DNA of 64,000 bases from Sulfurovum sp. (GCA_016744875.1 JADGDL010000002.1:1-64000), one strand, 5' to 3'. Shown: positions 42,692-52,717, counted from the stretch's first letter. Notes: generated from the letters alone by a model not told the origin. Numbers and translations: made by a program.

Positions 42692-43389
42692 AAAAGTTAT
42701 TGATGATTTTTGCACTGTTTTCAGTGTATCTAAATGCAGAAGAGATCTATGCAACATTTGATGTTCAGGCTGAGCAGAGTGCTGCACTTGCATTTAGTAG
42801 TAGTGGAATCATAGAAAAGATAAGTGTAGATATTGGATCAAGAGTAGAAAAAGATGCACTTTTAGCTGAGTTATTAAATGATGACATTGAAGCGATGGTT
42901 GATGTAACTAGAATAGCATTAAAATACGCAAAGAGTGATTACGAGAGACAAGAAAAGGTTAAACAGCACATTAATGAATCAGTCTTTGACAGTTTTGCGT
43001 ATAAGTATGATAATGCAAAAGTGCAGTTACGTTATCAGGAAACACTTTTAGATAAAACATACCTACGGGCACCTTTTGATGGGATCATCACTTCAAAGAA
43101 AGTAGAGATAGGTGATGTAGTGAGTGGTCAAATGATCACAGAGGTATTTGACATTCAAAGTTTAAAAGAGCGAAAACTTATTTTGAAGTTTGATCAGAAA
43201 TATCACAATAAAGTAAAAATAGGTGATAGCTTTAAATATAAAGTTGATGGTGATGATTCTACTTATACCGGAACGATATACAAAATCTATCCAACCATTG
43301 ATTCTCAATCACGAAAAATGCTAGCTGAAGTAAAAGCACAGAGCTTTCCAGTTGGGCTTTTTGGTGATGGATACATCACAACAAAGTAG
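42688..43389 (+). CDS. Periplasmic adaptor (HlyD/AcrA type), operon A
   Basis: The 233-residue protein is short for an RND adaptor. It has a signal peptide (1-17, ending YLNA), a lipoyl-type domain split by a single short helical hairpin (GIIEKISVDIGSRVEKDALLAEL ... YLRAPFDGIITSKKVEIGDVVSG) and a beta-barrel part (ILKFDQKYHNKVKIGDSF). The C-terminal membrane-proximal domain is largely absent. It links the RND pump to the TolC-like duct. It starts four bases before the TolC-like stop and lies six bases before the pump gene. Confidence 0.88.
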   Translation: MKKLLMIFALFSVYLNAEEIYATFDVQAEQSAALAFSSSGIIEKISVDIGSRVEKDALLAELLNDDIEAMVDVTRIALKYAKSDYERQEKVKQHINESVFDSFAYKYDNAKVQLRYQETLLDKTYLRAPFDGIITSKKVEIGDVVSGQMITEVFDIQSLKERKLILKFDQKYHNKVKIGDSFKYKVDGDDSTYTGTIYKIYPTIDSQSRKMLAEVKAQSFPVGLFGDGYITTK

Positions 43390-43395
43390 GAAATA

Positions 43396-46300
43396 ATGTA
43401 TAAATTTGCCATAAACAGACCTATAACAACTCTGATGGGTGTTTTGACATTCATTGTTTTTGGATTGATGTCCTATAAGACTATGCCTATTAACCTTTTT
43501 CCTAATGTAGATTTCCCTGTTGTAACTATCCAAACCAGTTATAACGGTGCTGATGCAAGTACAGTCGAGACTAAAGTAACGGATAAACTTGAAGAAGCGG
43601 TTAGTGGTATTGATGGGATAGATAAACTGATGTCAACATCCTATGAAGGTTTTAGTGTTATTACCATTCAGTTTGAACTTTTTAAAGATCTTGATGAAGC
43701 GACAAATGATGTACGTGACAAAATAGGAACCGTACTTCTGCCTAATGAGGTAGAAAAACCTATTGTTCAAAAAGTTGCTGGAGCGGGATCGGTCATTAAC
43801 CTTTTTATTGCTACAAAGACAGGAGATGTAAATGCGTTAATGCGTATGGCTGATGAAAAAATAAAACCAAAACTGCAAAGAATTCAGGGGGTTGGTGAAG
43901 TTAATATCGTTGGATTCCAAGATAGAGAAGTACGTATTTTTATTGATCCCTTCAAACTTAATAAATATGATCTATCTGCAACAGATGTTCAAAATATTGT
44001 TGCAGCACAGAACATAAATAAAGGTGCAGGAAAACTTGTCAGTGATCAAAAAGAGACAGTCATTAAAGTCAAAGCTGATGCCATTAGTGTTGAAGACCTT
44101 CAAGAGTTGATCCTAAAACCAGGGCTTAAACTAAAAGATGTGGCACGTGTGGTTGATGGATTAAGTGACAGTAGCAGTTACTCTACATACAGTGGCAATC
44201 AGGGTGTCCTTCTTGAAGTCAAAAAGATCTCGGGTGAAAATGTACTTAATATTATTAAAGGTGTAAAAAAGGCAATGCCACGCCTTGAAACTATTGCAGG
44301 TGATGACTATACATTAAAGCTTCTTCAAGATCAGAGTGATAAGATCATGGTTAATATCAATAATGTTACCTTTGACCTTATTTATGGATCAATCTTGGCA
44401 ATCATTATCGTCTTTTTCTTCCTTAGAAATATAACTGCAACCATTGTATCTGCACTTGCTATTCCAACATCGATCATTGGTACTTTTGCGATCATTGACT
44501 GGATGGGATATGATCTTAACCGTTTGACATTGATCGGACTTACTCTTGCCATTGGTATCTTTATCGATGATGCGATCGTTGTCATTGAAAATATTACTAA
44601 GAAAATGGAAGCAGGAATGGAGCCTTTTAGAGCATCCTTTGAAGGAATTAAAGAAGTCTCATTCTCTATCTTAGCTATCTCTTCAGTCCTATTGGCTGTA
44701 TTTATCCCTGTGGCATTTATGGATGGTATCGTTGGGATGTTCTTTAACTCTTTTGCTATGACCGTTGCTGCAGGTATTGTGATATCATATTTTGTAGCAG
44801 TCATGTTCATACCTACTGTTGGAGCAAGGGTTTTAAGTGCAAAAGAGAGCAAATTTTTTCACATGACAGAGCCTTTCTTTGTAGGACTTGATAATGCTTA
44901 TGTAGCCATACTCAAACCATTGATCCGCTTTAAATGGATCACTCTTATCGCAACAATAGGGTTTTTAGTAGCATCAATGAAACTCTCAACAGGTATGGAA
45001 TTTATTCCTATGGAAGACAATAGTGAAATCCAAGTATTTACCAAAGCACCTGTGGGAACCAGTTTAGAAGAAATGAAAAGTAAAATGAAGCCTATGTTGA
45101 AAAAAATGGAGGCTGATGAGAATGTTGAATATACGGTGCTTTCCATTGGTTATACCGCTGCTGAAGAGATACATAAAGCTAGGATATATGCTAAATTGAA
45201 GCCTGTGGTTGAACGGGATATTTCACAAGAAGATATCGTCCAACAGTACACGAACGAATTTGAAAATATCCCTGATATGACCATAACAGTTGAAGATGTT
45301 CCAGCATTTGATACAGGTGCCAGTAATGCTCCCGTACAGATCGTTGTAACGGGAGACGACCTTAATGTACTTGATGAAACGACACAAAAAATTACAAAAC
45401 TTCTTGAACAGACTAACGGTGTTGTAAATATTGATAGAGATTATGAGAGTGGAAAGCCTGAAATAAAAATTGATATCGTAAGAGAAAATGCTCAGCGTGC
45501 AGGTGTGAGTGCCCAGGAGATTGCAGGTATTTTATCGAGTGCATATTCCAGTGATCGCGCTATATCCTATTATGAGGAGAATGGTCGTGAATTTGATATC
45601 ACTATACGTTTTGAGGATCAATATAGAAATAGTATTGATGACATAAAAAAACTTCAAATAAAAAACCGTGATGGTGAATTTGTTTCAATTGAAGGATTGA
45701 TCAATTTTGAAGAACATGAAGGGACAGCATCCATTAACCGATTTGATCGTGAGAGAAAAGTAATGGTGACAAGTGGGATATATGGTGCAAGTCTGGATTC
45801 TATTATGGCTGTTGTGGATGAAAAAATAGGAGACATGTTACCTGATGGATACAATTATCGTTATACAGGAGATATAGAAAATATGGCAGATACAAATGCA
45901 GCGTTCGGTGCAGCTGTACTACTTGCCGTGATCTTGATTTATTTGATCCTTGCGGCATTGTATGAATCACTTATTCAACCGTTTATTATTATGGTAGCCA
46001 TGCCACTTTCCTTTACAGGAGTGATCGTAGCACTCTTTTTAACTGGAAATAACTTCAGTCTCTTTGTTATGATCGGAATTATTCTTTTGCTTGGAATGGT
46101 AGGTAAAAATGCCATTTTGGTCGTTGATTTTGCCAACCAGGCGATAAAAGAAGGGAAAGAGGTAAATGAAGCCATCTTGGAAGCAGGTGAAAAAAGACTG
46201 CGTCCAATTCTTATGACTACTTTTGCCATGATAGGAGCGATGCTTCCATTAGCATTTGGCGGTGGAGCAGGGCATGAAAGTAATGCGCCTATGGCACTTG

Positions 46301-46425
46301 CGATCATCGGTGGACTTATCAGTTCCACTGTACTAACACTATTGGTAGTACCTGCAATTTACCGTATCCTGTACCCTATGGATGCATGGCTTAGAAAATG
46401 GTATGAAAAAGGAAAGGTAGCATAA
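43396..46425 (+). CDS. RND family efflux permease (HAE-type), operon A
   Basis: The 1009-residue inner membrane pump has the RND plan of twelve membrane helices and two large periplasmic loops. It opens MYKFAINRPITTLMGVLTFI and has GADASTVETKVTDKLEEAVSGIDGI. Helix four keeps the proton-relay aspartate pair (GIFIDDAIVVIENI) and helix ten keeps the lysine (GMVGKNAILVVDFANQ), so the usual proton-driven AcrB-type cycle should work. It is the last gene of the TetR-TolC-adaptor-pump operon. The substrate range, drugs, solvents or metabolites, cannot be read. Confidence 0.93.
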   Translation: MYKFAINRPITTLMGVLTFIVFGLMSYKTMPINLFPNVDFPVVTIQTSYNGADASTVETKVTDKLEEAVSGIDGIDKLMSTSYEGFSVITIQFELFKDLDEATNDVRDKIGTVLLPNEVEKPIVQKVAGAGSVINLFIATKTGDVNALMRMADEKIKPKLQRIQGVGEVNIVGFQDREVRIFIDPFKLNKYDLSATDVQNIVAAQNINKGAGKLVSDQKETVIKVKADAISVEDLQELILKPGLKLKDVARVVDGLSDSSSYSTYSGNQGVLLEVKKISGENVLNIIKGVKKAMPRLETIAGDDYTLKLLQDQSDKIMVNINNVTFDLIYGSILAIIIVFFFLRNITATIVSALAIPTSIIGTFAIIDWMGYDLNRLTLIGLTLAIGIFIDDAIVVIENITKKMEAGMEPFRASFEGIKEVSFSILAISSVLLAVFIPVAFMDGIVGMFFNSFAMTVAAGIVISYFVAVMFIPTVGARVLSAKESKFFHMTEPFFVGLDNAYVAILKPLIRFKWITLIATIGFLVASMKLSTGMEFIPMEDNSEIQVFTKAPVGTSLEEMKSKMKPMLKKMEADENVEYTVLSIGYTAAEEIHKARIYAKLKPVVERDISQEDIVQQYTNEFENIPDMTITVEDVPAFDTGASNAPVQIVVTGDDLNVLDETTQKITKLLEQTNGVVNIDRDYESGKPEIKIDIVRENAQRAGVSAQEIAGILSSAYSSDRAISYYEENGREFDITIRFEDQYRNSIDDIKKLQIKNRDGEFVSIEGLINFEEHEGTASINRFDRERKVMVTSGIYGASLDSIMAVVDEKIGDMLPDGYNYRYTGDIENMADTNAAFGAAVLLAVILIYLILAALYESLIQPFIIMVAMPLSFTGVIVALFLTGNNFSLFVMIGIILLLGMVGKNAILVVDFANQAIKEGKEVNEAILEAGEKRLRPILMTTFAMIGAMLPLAFGGGAGHESNAPMALAIIGGLISSTVLTLLVVPAIYRILYPMDAWLRKWYEKGKVA

Positions 46426-46455
46426 AAGTTACTAGAGATAAACTAAAGGATAATT

Positions 46456-46515
46456 ATGGAATTTATAGAATATGCCATATCTTGGCGTAAGGGTGAAATA
46501 AGGAACATGACATGA
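46456..46515 (+). CDS. Possible micro-ORF (19 aa)
   Basis: After AAAGGATAATT there is an ATG at 46456 opening MEFIEYAISWRKGEIRNMT, ending in a TGA at 46513-46515 that overlaps the next ATG (ATGA). The good ribosome binding site and overlap resemble a coupled small gene, but it is very short. It may be a leader peptide or the truncated remains of a gene. Confidence 0.3.
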   Translation: MEFIEYAISWRKGEIRNMT

Positions 46516-46605
46516 GCCCTATTTTTATAGGTCTTCTTATGCTTGGACTGGCTGTTATATTTACCTATATCTGATTGATGCTTACAGCTAAAAAAGAGAT
46601 GAAAT
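46512..46605 (+). pseudogene. Tiny membrane ORF with in-frame TGA
   Basis: The frame from the ATG at 46512 encodes MSPIFIGLLMLGLAVIFTYI and then meets TGA at 46572-46574. Reading on in the same frame gives ten further residues (LMLTAKKEMK) to a TAA. With a Trp or other residue at the TGA this would be a 31-residue single-pass membrane protein with a basic end. A TGG-to-TGA nonsense change is the simplest reading; selenocysteine insertion is possible in this phylum, but no matching stem-loop was evident. Confidence 0.35.
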
Positions 46606-46725
46606 AAAGGTAATATTAATGCAAGCAAAGGAGTTTTAATGTTCCGAAAGTCTGTCTGGGATACGACACTTAACTTTTAACACATGTAATGTTAACTATT
46701 TAGATATTTTATTAAAGGAATACCA

Positions 46726-47721
46726 ATGAACGCACAGAAAAAGGGTAATAAGTTTTATAATATTAATACTGTGCAAATGACAATGAGTATGGATAAAGCG
46801 AAAAATATGACCAAAGACTATTTTGCCAAGGAAAATGCTGTACCTGAACTGCCTATTCCAAGAAAAGAGATAGATAAAGAAGCTTTTGTAAGTGAAGACA
46901 CTTTTGTTTGGCTTGGACACTCTACGATACTTGGGCATATTGGTGGTGTGACATTTATAGTAGATCCAATGCTCGGCGAAAGGGCATCACCACTTAGCTG
47001 TTTAGGTCCTAAGCGTTTTGAAGGATCGTTAACGCCGGTGGATGAATTGCCAGATATAGATGTAATTCTTATTACCCACAACCACTATGATCACCTCGAC
47101 CAAAAGACTATCATGGCACTGCAAGAGAACGTAAAAATGATCTATGTTCCACTTGAGAATGCTCAAATACTCACTAAATGGGGAGTTGACAGCAGTAAGA
47201 TAAAAGAGTTTGACTGGTTTGAAGATCAGATCTTTGAAGGTGTACAGTTTTCCTTTACGCCTACACAGCATTTCAGCGGAAGAGGATTGACTGACAGAGA
47301 TAGGTACCTATGGGGTTCATGGGTGGTCAAAGGCAAAGAGAGTAGCATCTATGTCAGTGGTGATAGTGGCTACAATGAACACTTTAAAACTATCGGCGAA
47401 AAATATGCTCCATTTGATGTGGCATGCATAGAGTGTGGTGCATACAATGACTCATGGAGTGAGATACACATGATACCAGAAGAGTCTGTACAGGCATCAA
47501 TCGACCTTAAAGCTAATGTCATGTTACCAATGCACTGGGCAGGGTTTGACCTCAGTACACATTCCTGGGATGAACCCATTAGTAGAGCTATAGCCAAAGC
47601 AGAAAGTTTAGATGTTACTACAACTACACCAATCATAGGTGAAGTACTATCTATAAAAACCCCTGTGAGAGCAGAGCGTTGGTGGGAATTAGAGAACTTA
47701 AACTATTCTACAAAATTATGA
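46726..47721 (+). CDS. MBL-fold metallohydrolase, NAPE-PLD-like
   Basis: The 331-residue protein belongs to the Lactamase_B_2 group related to N-acyl-phosphatidylethanolamine phospholipase D. It has VWLGHSTILGHIGGVTFIVDPMLGERASP (about 61-89), the zinc motif THNHYDHLD (His118, His120, Asp122, His123), SGDSGYNEHF, and the late MHWAGFDLSTHSWDEP typical of the NAPE-PLD/RomA subgroup. It probably hydrolyses a phosphodiester or related ester with two metal ions. There is no signal peptide. It is 30 bases from the D-lactate dehydrogenase-type gene on the same strand. Confidence 0.88.
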   Translation: MNAQKKGNKFYNINTVQMTMSMDKAKNMTKDYFAKENAVPELPIPRKEIDKEAFVSEDTFVWLGHSTILGHIGGVTFIVDPMLGERASPLSCLGPKRFEGSLTPVDELPDIDVILITHNHYDHLDQKTIMALQENVKMIYVPLENAQILTKWGVDSSKIKEFDWFEDQIFEGVQFSFTPTQHFSGRGLTDRDRYLWGSWVVKGKESSIYVSGDSGYNEHFKTIGEKYAPFDVACIECGAYNDSWSEIHMIPEESVQASIDLKANVMLPMHWAGFDLSTHSWDEPISRAIAKAESLDVTTTTPIIGEVLSIKTPVRAERWWELENLNYSTKL

Positions 47722-47751
47722 TATTCTCAATATAAGAAGGCTAATAAAACT

Positions 47752-50589
47752 ATGTTAAAGGGAAAATATAAAATATTTTATGCGAATATTAAAGAGATAA
47801 TTCCAAAAGAAAATTTATTTACTGACAAGCTACATAGACTCACTTATGGTACGGATGCTTCATTTTATAGACTGATTCCAGAGATAGTTATAAAAGCTGA
47901 TAGCCCTCAAGAAGTTCAAGCTATAGTTGAGTTGGCTTATGAACTTGAAATAGGTGTGACATTTAGAGCAGCTGGTACTTCACTCTCAGGTCAAGCTATT
48001 AGTGATTCTATTTTAGTTATTACTTCAAGAAAATTTACTCATTTCAAAGTTGCTGATGATAAAAGTTATATTTCTCTTGAACCAGCGCTTACTGGTGAAC
48101 AGGTAAATAATATATTGGCTCCATTTGAGAAAAAGATAGGACCGGACCCAGCTTCAATAAATGCAGCTATGATCGGTGGAATTGCTGCAAATAATGCATC
48201 AGGTATGTGTTGTGGCGTTTCTCAAAACTCATATAAAACGTTAAAATCCATCAAGCTTATTATGGCTGATGGAACAAGGCTGGATACTGCTGATGAAGCC
48301 TCGAAAAAAGCTTTTAAAGCTAAGCACAAAGATTTTTTAAAGAGCTTAACAGCGTTAGCTAAAAATACCAAGGACGATGAAGCGTTAAAAGCACTGATCA
48401 CTAAAAAATTTAAGATTAAAAATACTTGTGGTTATTCTATAAATGCACTTGTTGACTTTGAAGATGTGTTTGACATCTTATCTCACTTGATCATTGGTAG
48501 TGAAGGAACACTTGCCTTTATCGAAGAAGTTACTTACTATACGGTTGAAGATCATCCAAATAAAGCCAGTTCATTGATGTTTTTCAAAAATATACAAGAT
48601 GCATGCAATGCTGTAACAAAAATGAAATTTGCTAAAGATGACAAAAAGATAATAGTAGATGCTGTTGAGTTAATGGACAATAGAGCGCTAAAAACTATTC
48701 AAAACCAAGAGGGTATGCCTGCTTATTTAAAAGAGTTTGGCAGCCAAGTCACTGCTCTGTTAGTGGAAACAAGGGCAGTCGACAAAGATAGTTTAAAAAC
48801 GCAAATAGCACAGATACAAGCGTTATTACATGATTTTGTACCTGTTAGACCTATTAAATTTACAGACATTGAAAAAGAGTACACCCTATTTTGGAAAATA
48901 AGAAAAGGCCTATTTCCAGCTGTTGGAGCAGTAAGAGATATAGGAACTACTGTGATCATAGAAGATGTTGCATATCCTATTGAGCATTTAGCAGCAGGAA
49001 CGCTAGAACTACAAAGTTTTTTTGAGAAACATCATTATGATGAAGCCCTTATTTTTGGTCATGCGCTTGAAGGTAACTTTCACTTTGTATTTACTCAAGA
49101 TTTTTCTGATGAAAAAGAAATAGCAAGATACGATGCATTTATGAATGACATCACGACAAGTGTTGCAGTGAAGTATCAAGGTAGTTTAAAAGCAGAGCAT
49201 GGAACAGGCAGAAACATGGCGGCTTTTATCGAATTAGAATGGGGTAAAACAGCACACGGATTAATGAGAGAAATAAAAAACATTTTTGATGAAAAAAATA
49301 TTTTAAATCCTGATGTAATCATAAATGATGATAAAGAAGTACACCTTAAGAACTTAAAACCTCTTCCAGCTACAAATCCTATTGTAGACACGTGTATAGA
49401 GTGTGGTTTTTGTGAGCCAGTTTGTCCATCAAATGCCATCACTTTTACACCAAGACATAGAATCGTCGCAAATAGAGAAATTTCAAGGCTAGAGAGAGCA
49501 GGTGAGAATGAAGAGGCGCAAGAACTAAGAGATGCTTATGTATATGATGGACTGGAGACTTGTGCAACATGTTCATTATGTTCAACTGTTTGTCCTGTAG
49601 GCATTGACACGGGTTCACTTACTAAACATTTAAGAGCAGAACAAAATACACCCTTACAAGAAAAAATTGCATCCGCTATTGCAAATAATTTTTCAACTAC
49701 GCTTAGTGCAGTTAAGGTGGGTCTAGGTGGTGCAAATCTAACGCACTCTATTTTAGGTACATCACTTATGGGTGGTTTAACTTCTGGTCTTAGAAAAGTA
49801 ACAAATAACTCAATTCCAAAATGGAGTCATACTCTTCCAAAAGCAAATAAGATAGATCTTAATTTTGAAAATATAAGTAGTGATCGAAAAGTTGTTTATT
49901 TTCCCTCTTGTATAAGTAGAAGTATGGGACAAAGTAAAAATAATATTGAGGAACAAGCTTTATTTAACACAACTATAGAGCTATTTAAAAAAGCAGGTTT
50001 TGAGATACTAATACCCAATAGTGTAGATAATTTGTGTTGTGGTATGGCATTCGCTTCTAAAGGATTCACTTCTCAAGGAAAGAAAAAGTCAGATGAATTA
50101 GAAGCAGAATTGCTCAAAATTAGTAACAATGGCGAGTACCCTATATTTTGTGATACATCACCCTGTACTAAAAAAATGATAGAAAGTTTTGAGAGTGATT
50201 TAGATCTTTATGAGCCTATTGAGTTTACTCTGAAGTTTTTATTAAAACATTTAAAGTTTGAAAAAACGGATGAACCTATAGCTATTCACTCTACATGTAG
50301 CTCAAGAAAACTGGGATTACATCAAAAGTTTATAGAACTTGCTCATATGTGTTCTTCTGATGTCACAGTTCCTAGTGATATACAATGTTGTGGTTTTGCA
50401 GGGGATAGAGGATTTAATTTCCCGGAGTTAAATGCATCAGCACTTAGAAATTTAAAACCATCTCTTAAAAAAGATATTAAAATGGCTTTCTCTACAAGTA
50501 TCACTTGTGAAATTGGTTTGAGTGAAAATAGCGGAATTGATTATAATTCGATTTTTTATCTTGTCAATAGATGTACAGAAGCTAACTAA
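47752..50589 (+). CDS. FAD- and Fe-S-containing D-lactate dehydrogenase-type oxidoreductase
   Basis: This 945-residue fusion has a PCMH-type FAD-binding domain (about 25-250: GVTFRAAGTSLSGQAI, IGPDPASINAAMIGGIAANNASGMCCG), a GlcD/vanillyl-oxidase C-terminal domain (HALEGNFHFVF, GSLKAEHGTGRNMA), two 4Fe-4S motifs (CIECGFCEPVCPS and CATCSLCSTVCPVG) and two CCG domains (CCGMAFASKG, CCGFAGDRGF). This is the GlcD-GlpC fusion architecture of Campylobacter-type D-lactate dehydrogenases, which pass electrons to the quinone pool. Glycolate or another 2-hydroxyacid is also possible. It is peripheral to the inner membrane. Its stop is three bases from the convergent NAT stop. Confidence 0.88.
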   Translation: MLKGKYKIFYANIKEIIPKENLFTDKLHRLTYGTDASFYRLIPEIVIKADSPQEVQAIVELAYELEIGVTFRAAGTSLSGQAISDSILVITSRKFTHFKVADDKSYISLEPALTGEQVNNILAPFEKKIGPDPASINAAMIGGIAANNASGMCCGVSQNSYKTLKSIKLIMADGTRLDTADEASKKAFKAKHKDFLKSLTALAKNTKDDEALKALITKKFKIKNTCGYSINALVDFEDVFDILSHLIIGSEGTLAFIEEVTYYTVEDHPNKASSLMFFKNIQDACNAVTKMKFAKDDKKIIVDAVELMDNRALKTIQNQEGMPAYLKEFGSQVTALLVETRAVDKDSLKTQIAQIQALLHDFVPVRPIKFTDIEKEYTLFWKIRKGLFPAVGAVRDIGTTVIIEDVAYPIEHLAAGTLELQSFFEKHHYDEALIFGHALEGNFHFVFTQDFSDEKEIARYDAFMNDITTSVAVKYQGSLKAEHGTGRNMAAFIELEWGKTAHGLMREIKNIFDEKNILNPDVIINDDKEVHLKNLKPLPATNPIVDTCIECGFCEPVCPSNAITFTPRHRIVANREISRLERAGENEEAQELRDAYVYDGLETCATCSLCSTVCPVGIDTGSLTKHLRAEQNTPLQEKIASAIANNFSTTLSAVKVGLGGANLTHSILGTSLMGGLTSGLRKVTNNSIPKWSHTLPKANKIDLNFENISSDRKVVYFPSCISRSMGQSKNNIEEQALFNTTIELFKKAGFEILIPNSVDNLCCGMAFASKGFTSQGKKKSDELEAELLKISNNGEYPIFCDTSPCTKKMIESFESDLDLYEPIEFTLKFLLKHLKFEKTDEPIAIHSTCSSRKLGLHQKFIELAHMCSSDVTVPSDIQCCGFAGDRGFNFPELNASALRNLKPSLKKDIKMAFSTSITCEIGLSENSGIDYNSIFYLVNRCTEAN

Positions 50590-50592
50590 GTA

Positions 50593-51414
50593 TTATAAGG
50601 ATGATTCTTTACCTTGTATATAATGCATATAAAGGTATTTGATCTCTTCATCATCAAAATATGTATTCAAATCATTTTGAAGAACTGACTTTAATTCTTT
50701 AACATTACGAATAGGTATTTCTTCAACACTATGTTCAAAAATTTTAAAATAATTACCATTTCGTAAGCTTCGAATTTCATTCTCATGAATCAGGGAAACA
50801 ACCAAATTATTGACAAAGATGCCAGAAGGATGTTTATGAGAATAAAAGTGTCCCATTTCAAAGTCCGTTTCATAACAGGGATTCATATCAAATTGGGTGA
50901 CCCGGTAAGGTTCATTGTTTTCTATTTTGACCATACCTAAAGTATTATCTTCATAGGTTTCAACGGTATATCCAATGTTTAAATGTGCTTTACTTATTTT
51001 ATTTCCAAACTTTACAGGGATACTTGGAGAGTGAAACCCAACACCTACATCGATTATATATTTCTCATCTTTAAAGTTTAACATGGTAAACCGATGGGTT
51101 TGTGGTACTTCATGATTGGTATTGTTTATCACACGGGCCAGAAAAAACTCTACATCAAAACCAAGTTCTTTTAAAACTTCATATAAAAGTTTATTATGTT
51201 CAAAACAGTAGCCACCTCTTTTTTGCTTAACTATAGTTTCATAAATATCTGATAACTCTAAGGAAATTTTATTTTTTAATAACACTTTCCCACTTGAAAA
51301 AGAAAATGTTGACAGATGGGATTGAATAAGTTTAGTAATATCTTCTAAATTTTTTATAGGCTTGTGAAAACCCAATGTTTTTAAATATTTGTTTACGATG
51401 GGTTCTTTTTCCAT
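50593..51414 (-). CDS. Arylamine N-acetyltransferase
   Basis: The 273-residue enzyme transfers acetyl from acetyl-CoA to arylamines or hydrazines. The catalytic triad is complete: Cys70 in KRGGYCFEHN, His107 in THRFTML, and Asp122 in IIDVGVGFHSPSIP, all at the positions expected from known bacterial NATs. The C-terminal domain is of normal length. It starts one base after the MFS stop codon, so the two genes form a transcription unit. Export plus acetylation suggests a detoxification unit, which is inference. Confidence 0.93.
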   Translation of the reverse strand: MEKEPIVNKYLKTLGFHKPIKNLEDITKLIQSHLSTFSFSSGKVLLKNKISLELSDIYETIVKQKRGGYCFEHNKLLYEVLKELGFDVEFFLARVINNTNHEVPQTHRFTMLNFKDEKYIIDVGVGFHSPSIPVKFGNKISKAHLNIGYTVETYEDNTLGMVKIENNEPYRVTQFDMNPCYETDFEMGHFYSHKHPSGIFVNNLVVSLIHENEIRSLRNGNYFKIFEHSVEEIPIRNVKELKSVLQNDLNTYFDDEEIKYLYMHYIQGKESSL

Positions 51415-51415
51415 T

Positions 51416-52594
51416 TTATTTTTTTATGGGTTCAATTTTTTTAGCATAGAGTAAAAACAATATCCCAATAAATACAATGAATGCTGTAACATACAATGTA
51501 GAATCATAATTCCCATAATAATCAACCAAAGCGACACTGTAGAGTGGTGCACCGACCTGGCCTATACCGTAGGCTGCTGTCATAGCCCCCATGAGTACTA
51601 CAGGGTTTTTTCCTGCCAATTGACCACCAAGATTTAAAAAGAGTGCCACAAGTCCTATGAAAGTACTCCCATAAAGTGCACCGCTTAGTAGGTTCAGCGT
51701 TAAGTTGTTACTAAATGCAGGTATGAGTATACCAACTATTTGTAGAACCATAGCAACAATGATCACATTGACACTCCCGTAGGTATGTGCCCATCTCAAA
51801 CAAAGTATGGAAGAGGGGATACCTGCGATACCCACAATAAGCCAACCAAGATTTCCATACCCCTCTAAGCCCTCTAGAGAATTGATGATATCTGGTAGAA
51901 AGGTTGCTTGCACTACAAACCCGACACCTTCAGTAAAATAAGCCAAGATCAAAAGAATGACATAGGTAGAAAATATCGATTTGGATAGAGTATGCTTCAC
52001 TGCTGCCTTTTTGATCTCTTTATCGAAAGATAAAATATAAAGAGAGTAAAAACTAACGATAAATGCAAAAATAGATAAACCAAGCCATGCATCAGCCCAT
52101 GTTCCATTTCTGAGAATATATTGGCTTATGATCTCTGAGACTGCGATAGAAAAACCAATACCACTGAAGTGTATACCCATAGCCTTTGTCTTGTTTTCAA
52201 AGTTTAGCTTGAGCATGACAATAGATCCTCCTACGATGAGAACCATAGCCGACCCAAATCCGGCGATAACTCTTGAGACTAACCACAGTGTTTCATTTGT
52301 AGTCGTAGCAAGTACAAGTGTCGTAATAATGCTTAGTATCATACCTATTCTGAAGTACTTGACTTTTGTATTGATGTCTTTGATAAATATGGAAAAAATA
52401 GCACCTGCCAAATATCCTGCAAAATTAAATGCTGCCAACACGCCGGCATAGGTAAGTGTCAGGAAGTCATCAAGCATATAAGGAAGTAGTGAAGTAAAGG
52501 CAAACCTTGCTACACCCATTCCTGCAATTATGGCCAGAATGCCTGCAAGGAGGATAGCAGTATTATTATTTTTATCTAAAAGAGTTTTTATCAT
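51416..52594 (-). CDS. YbfB/YjiJ-family MFS transporter
   Basis: The 392-residue protein has twelve membrane helices. The beginning GILAIIAGMGVARFAFTSLLPYML and the pattern YAGVLAAFNFAGYLAGA are characteristic of the YbfB/YjiJ family of MFS exporters. The substrate is not known. It is the first gene of a pair with arylamine N-acetyltransferase and is divergent from the methyltransferase gene at 52718. A minus-strand TATAAT about 20 bases before the ATG is the probable -10 box; no strong ribosome binding site is visible. Confidence 0.88.
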   Translation of the reverse strand: MIKTLLDKNNNTAILLAGILAIIAGMGVARFAFTSLLPYMLDDFLTLTYAGVLAAFNFAGYLAGAIFSIFIKDINTKVKYFRIGMILSIITTLVLATTTNETLWLVSRVIAGFGSAMVLIVGGSIVMLKLNFENKTKAMGIHFSGIGFSIAVSEIISQYILRNGTWADAWLGLSIFAFIVSFYSLYILSFDKEIKKAAVKHTLSKSIFSTYVILLILAYFTEGVGFVVQATFLPDIINSLEGLEGYGNLGWLIVGIAGIPSSILCLRWAHTYGSVNVIIVAMVLQIVGILIPAFSNNLTLNLLSGALYGSTFIGLVALFLNLGGQLAGKNPVVLMGAMTAAYGIGQVGAPLYSVALVDYYGNYDSTLYVTAFIVFIGILFLLYAKKIEPIKK

Positions 52595-52717
52595 GCTTGT
52601 CTTTTTTTTAGATTATAGTGAGTGTAGACTTAATAGTAAAATATAATCCAGAAATAAACGTTTTAGAAAAAGATAATTTTGATATACTCTCAAATATTTA
52701 CAATCTAAGGAATTCAG

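Noticed and set aside
46512..46605. Selenoprotein call for the TGA-containing tiny ORF
   Set aside because: No convincing SECIS-type hairpin was seen after the TGA and Trp-to-stop decay is simpler, so it is only mentioned as a possibility.
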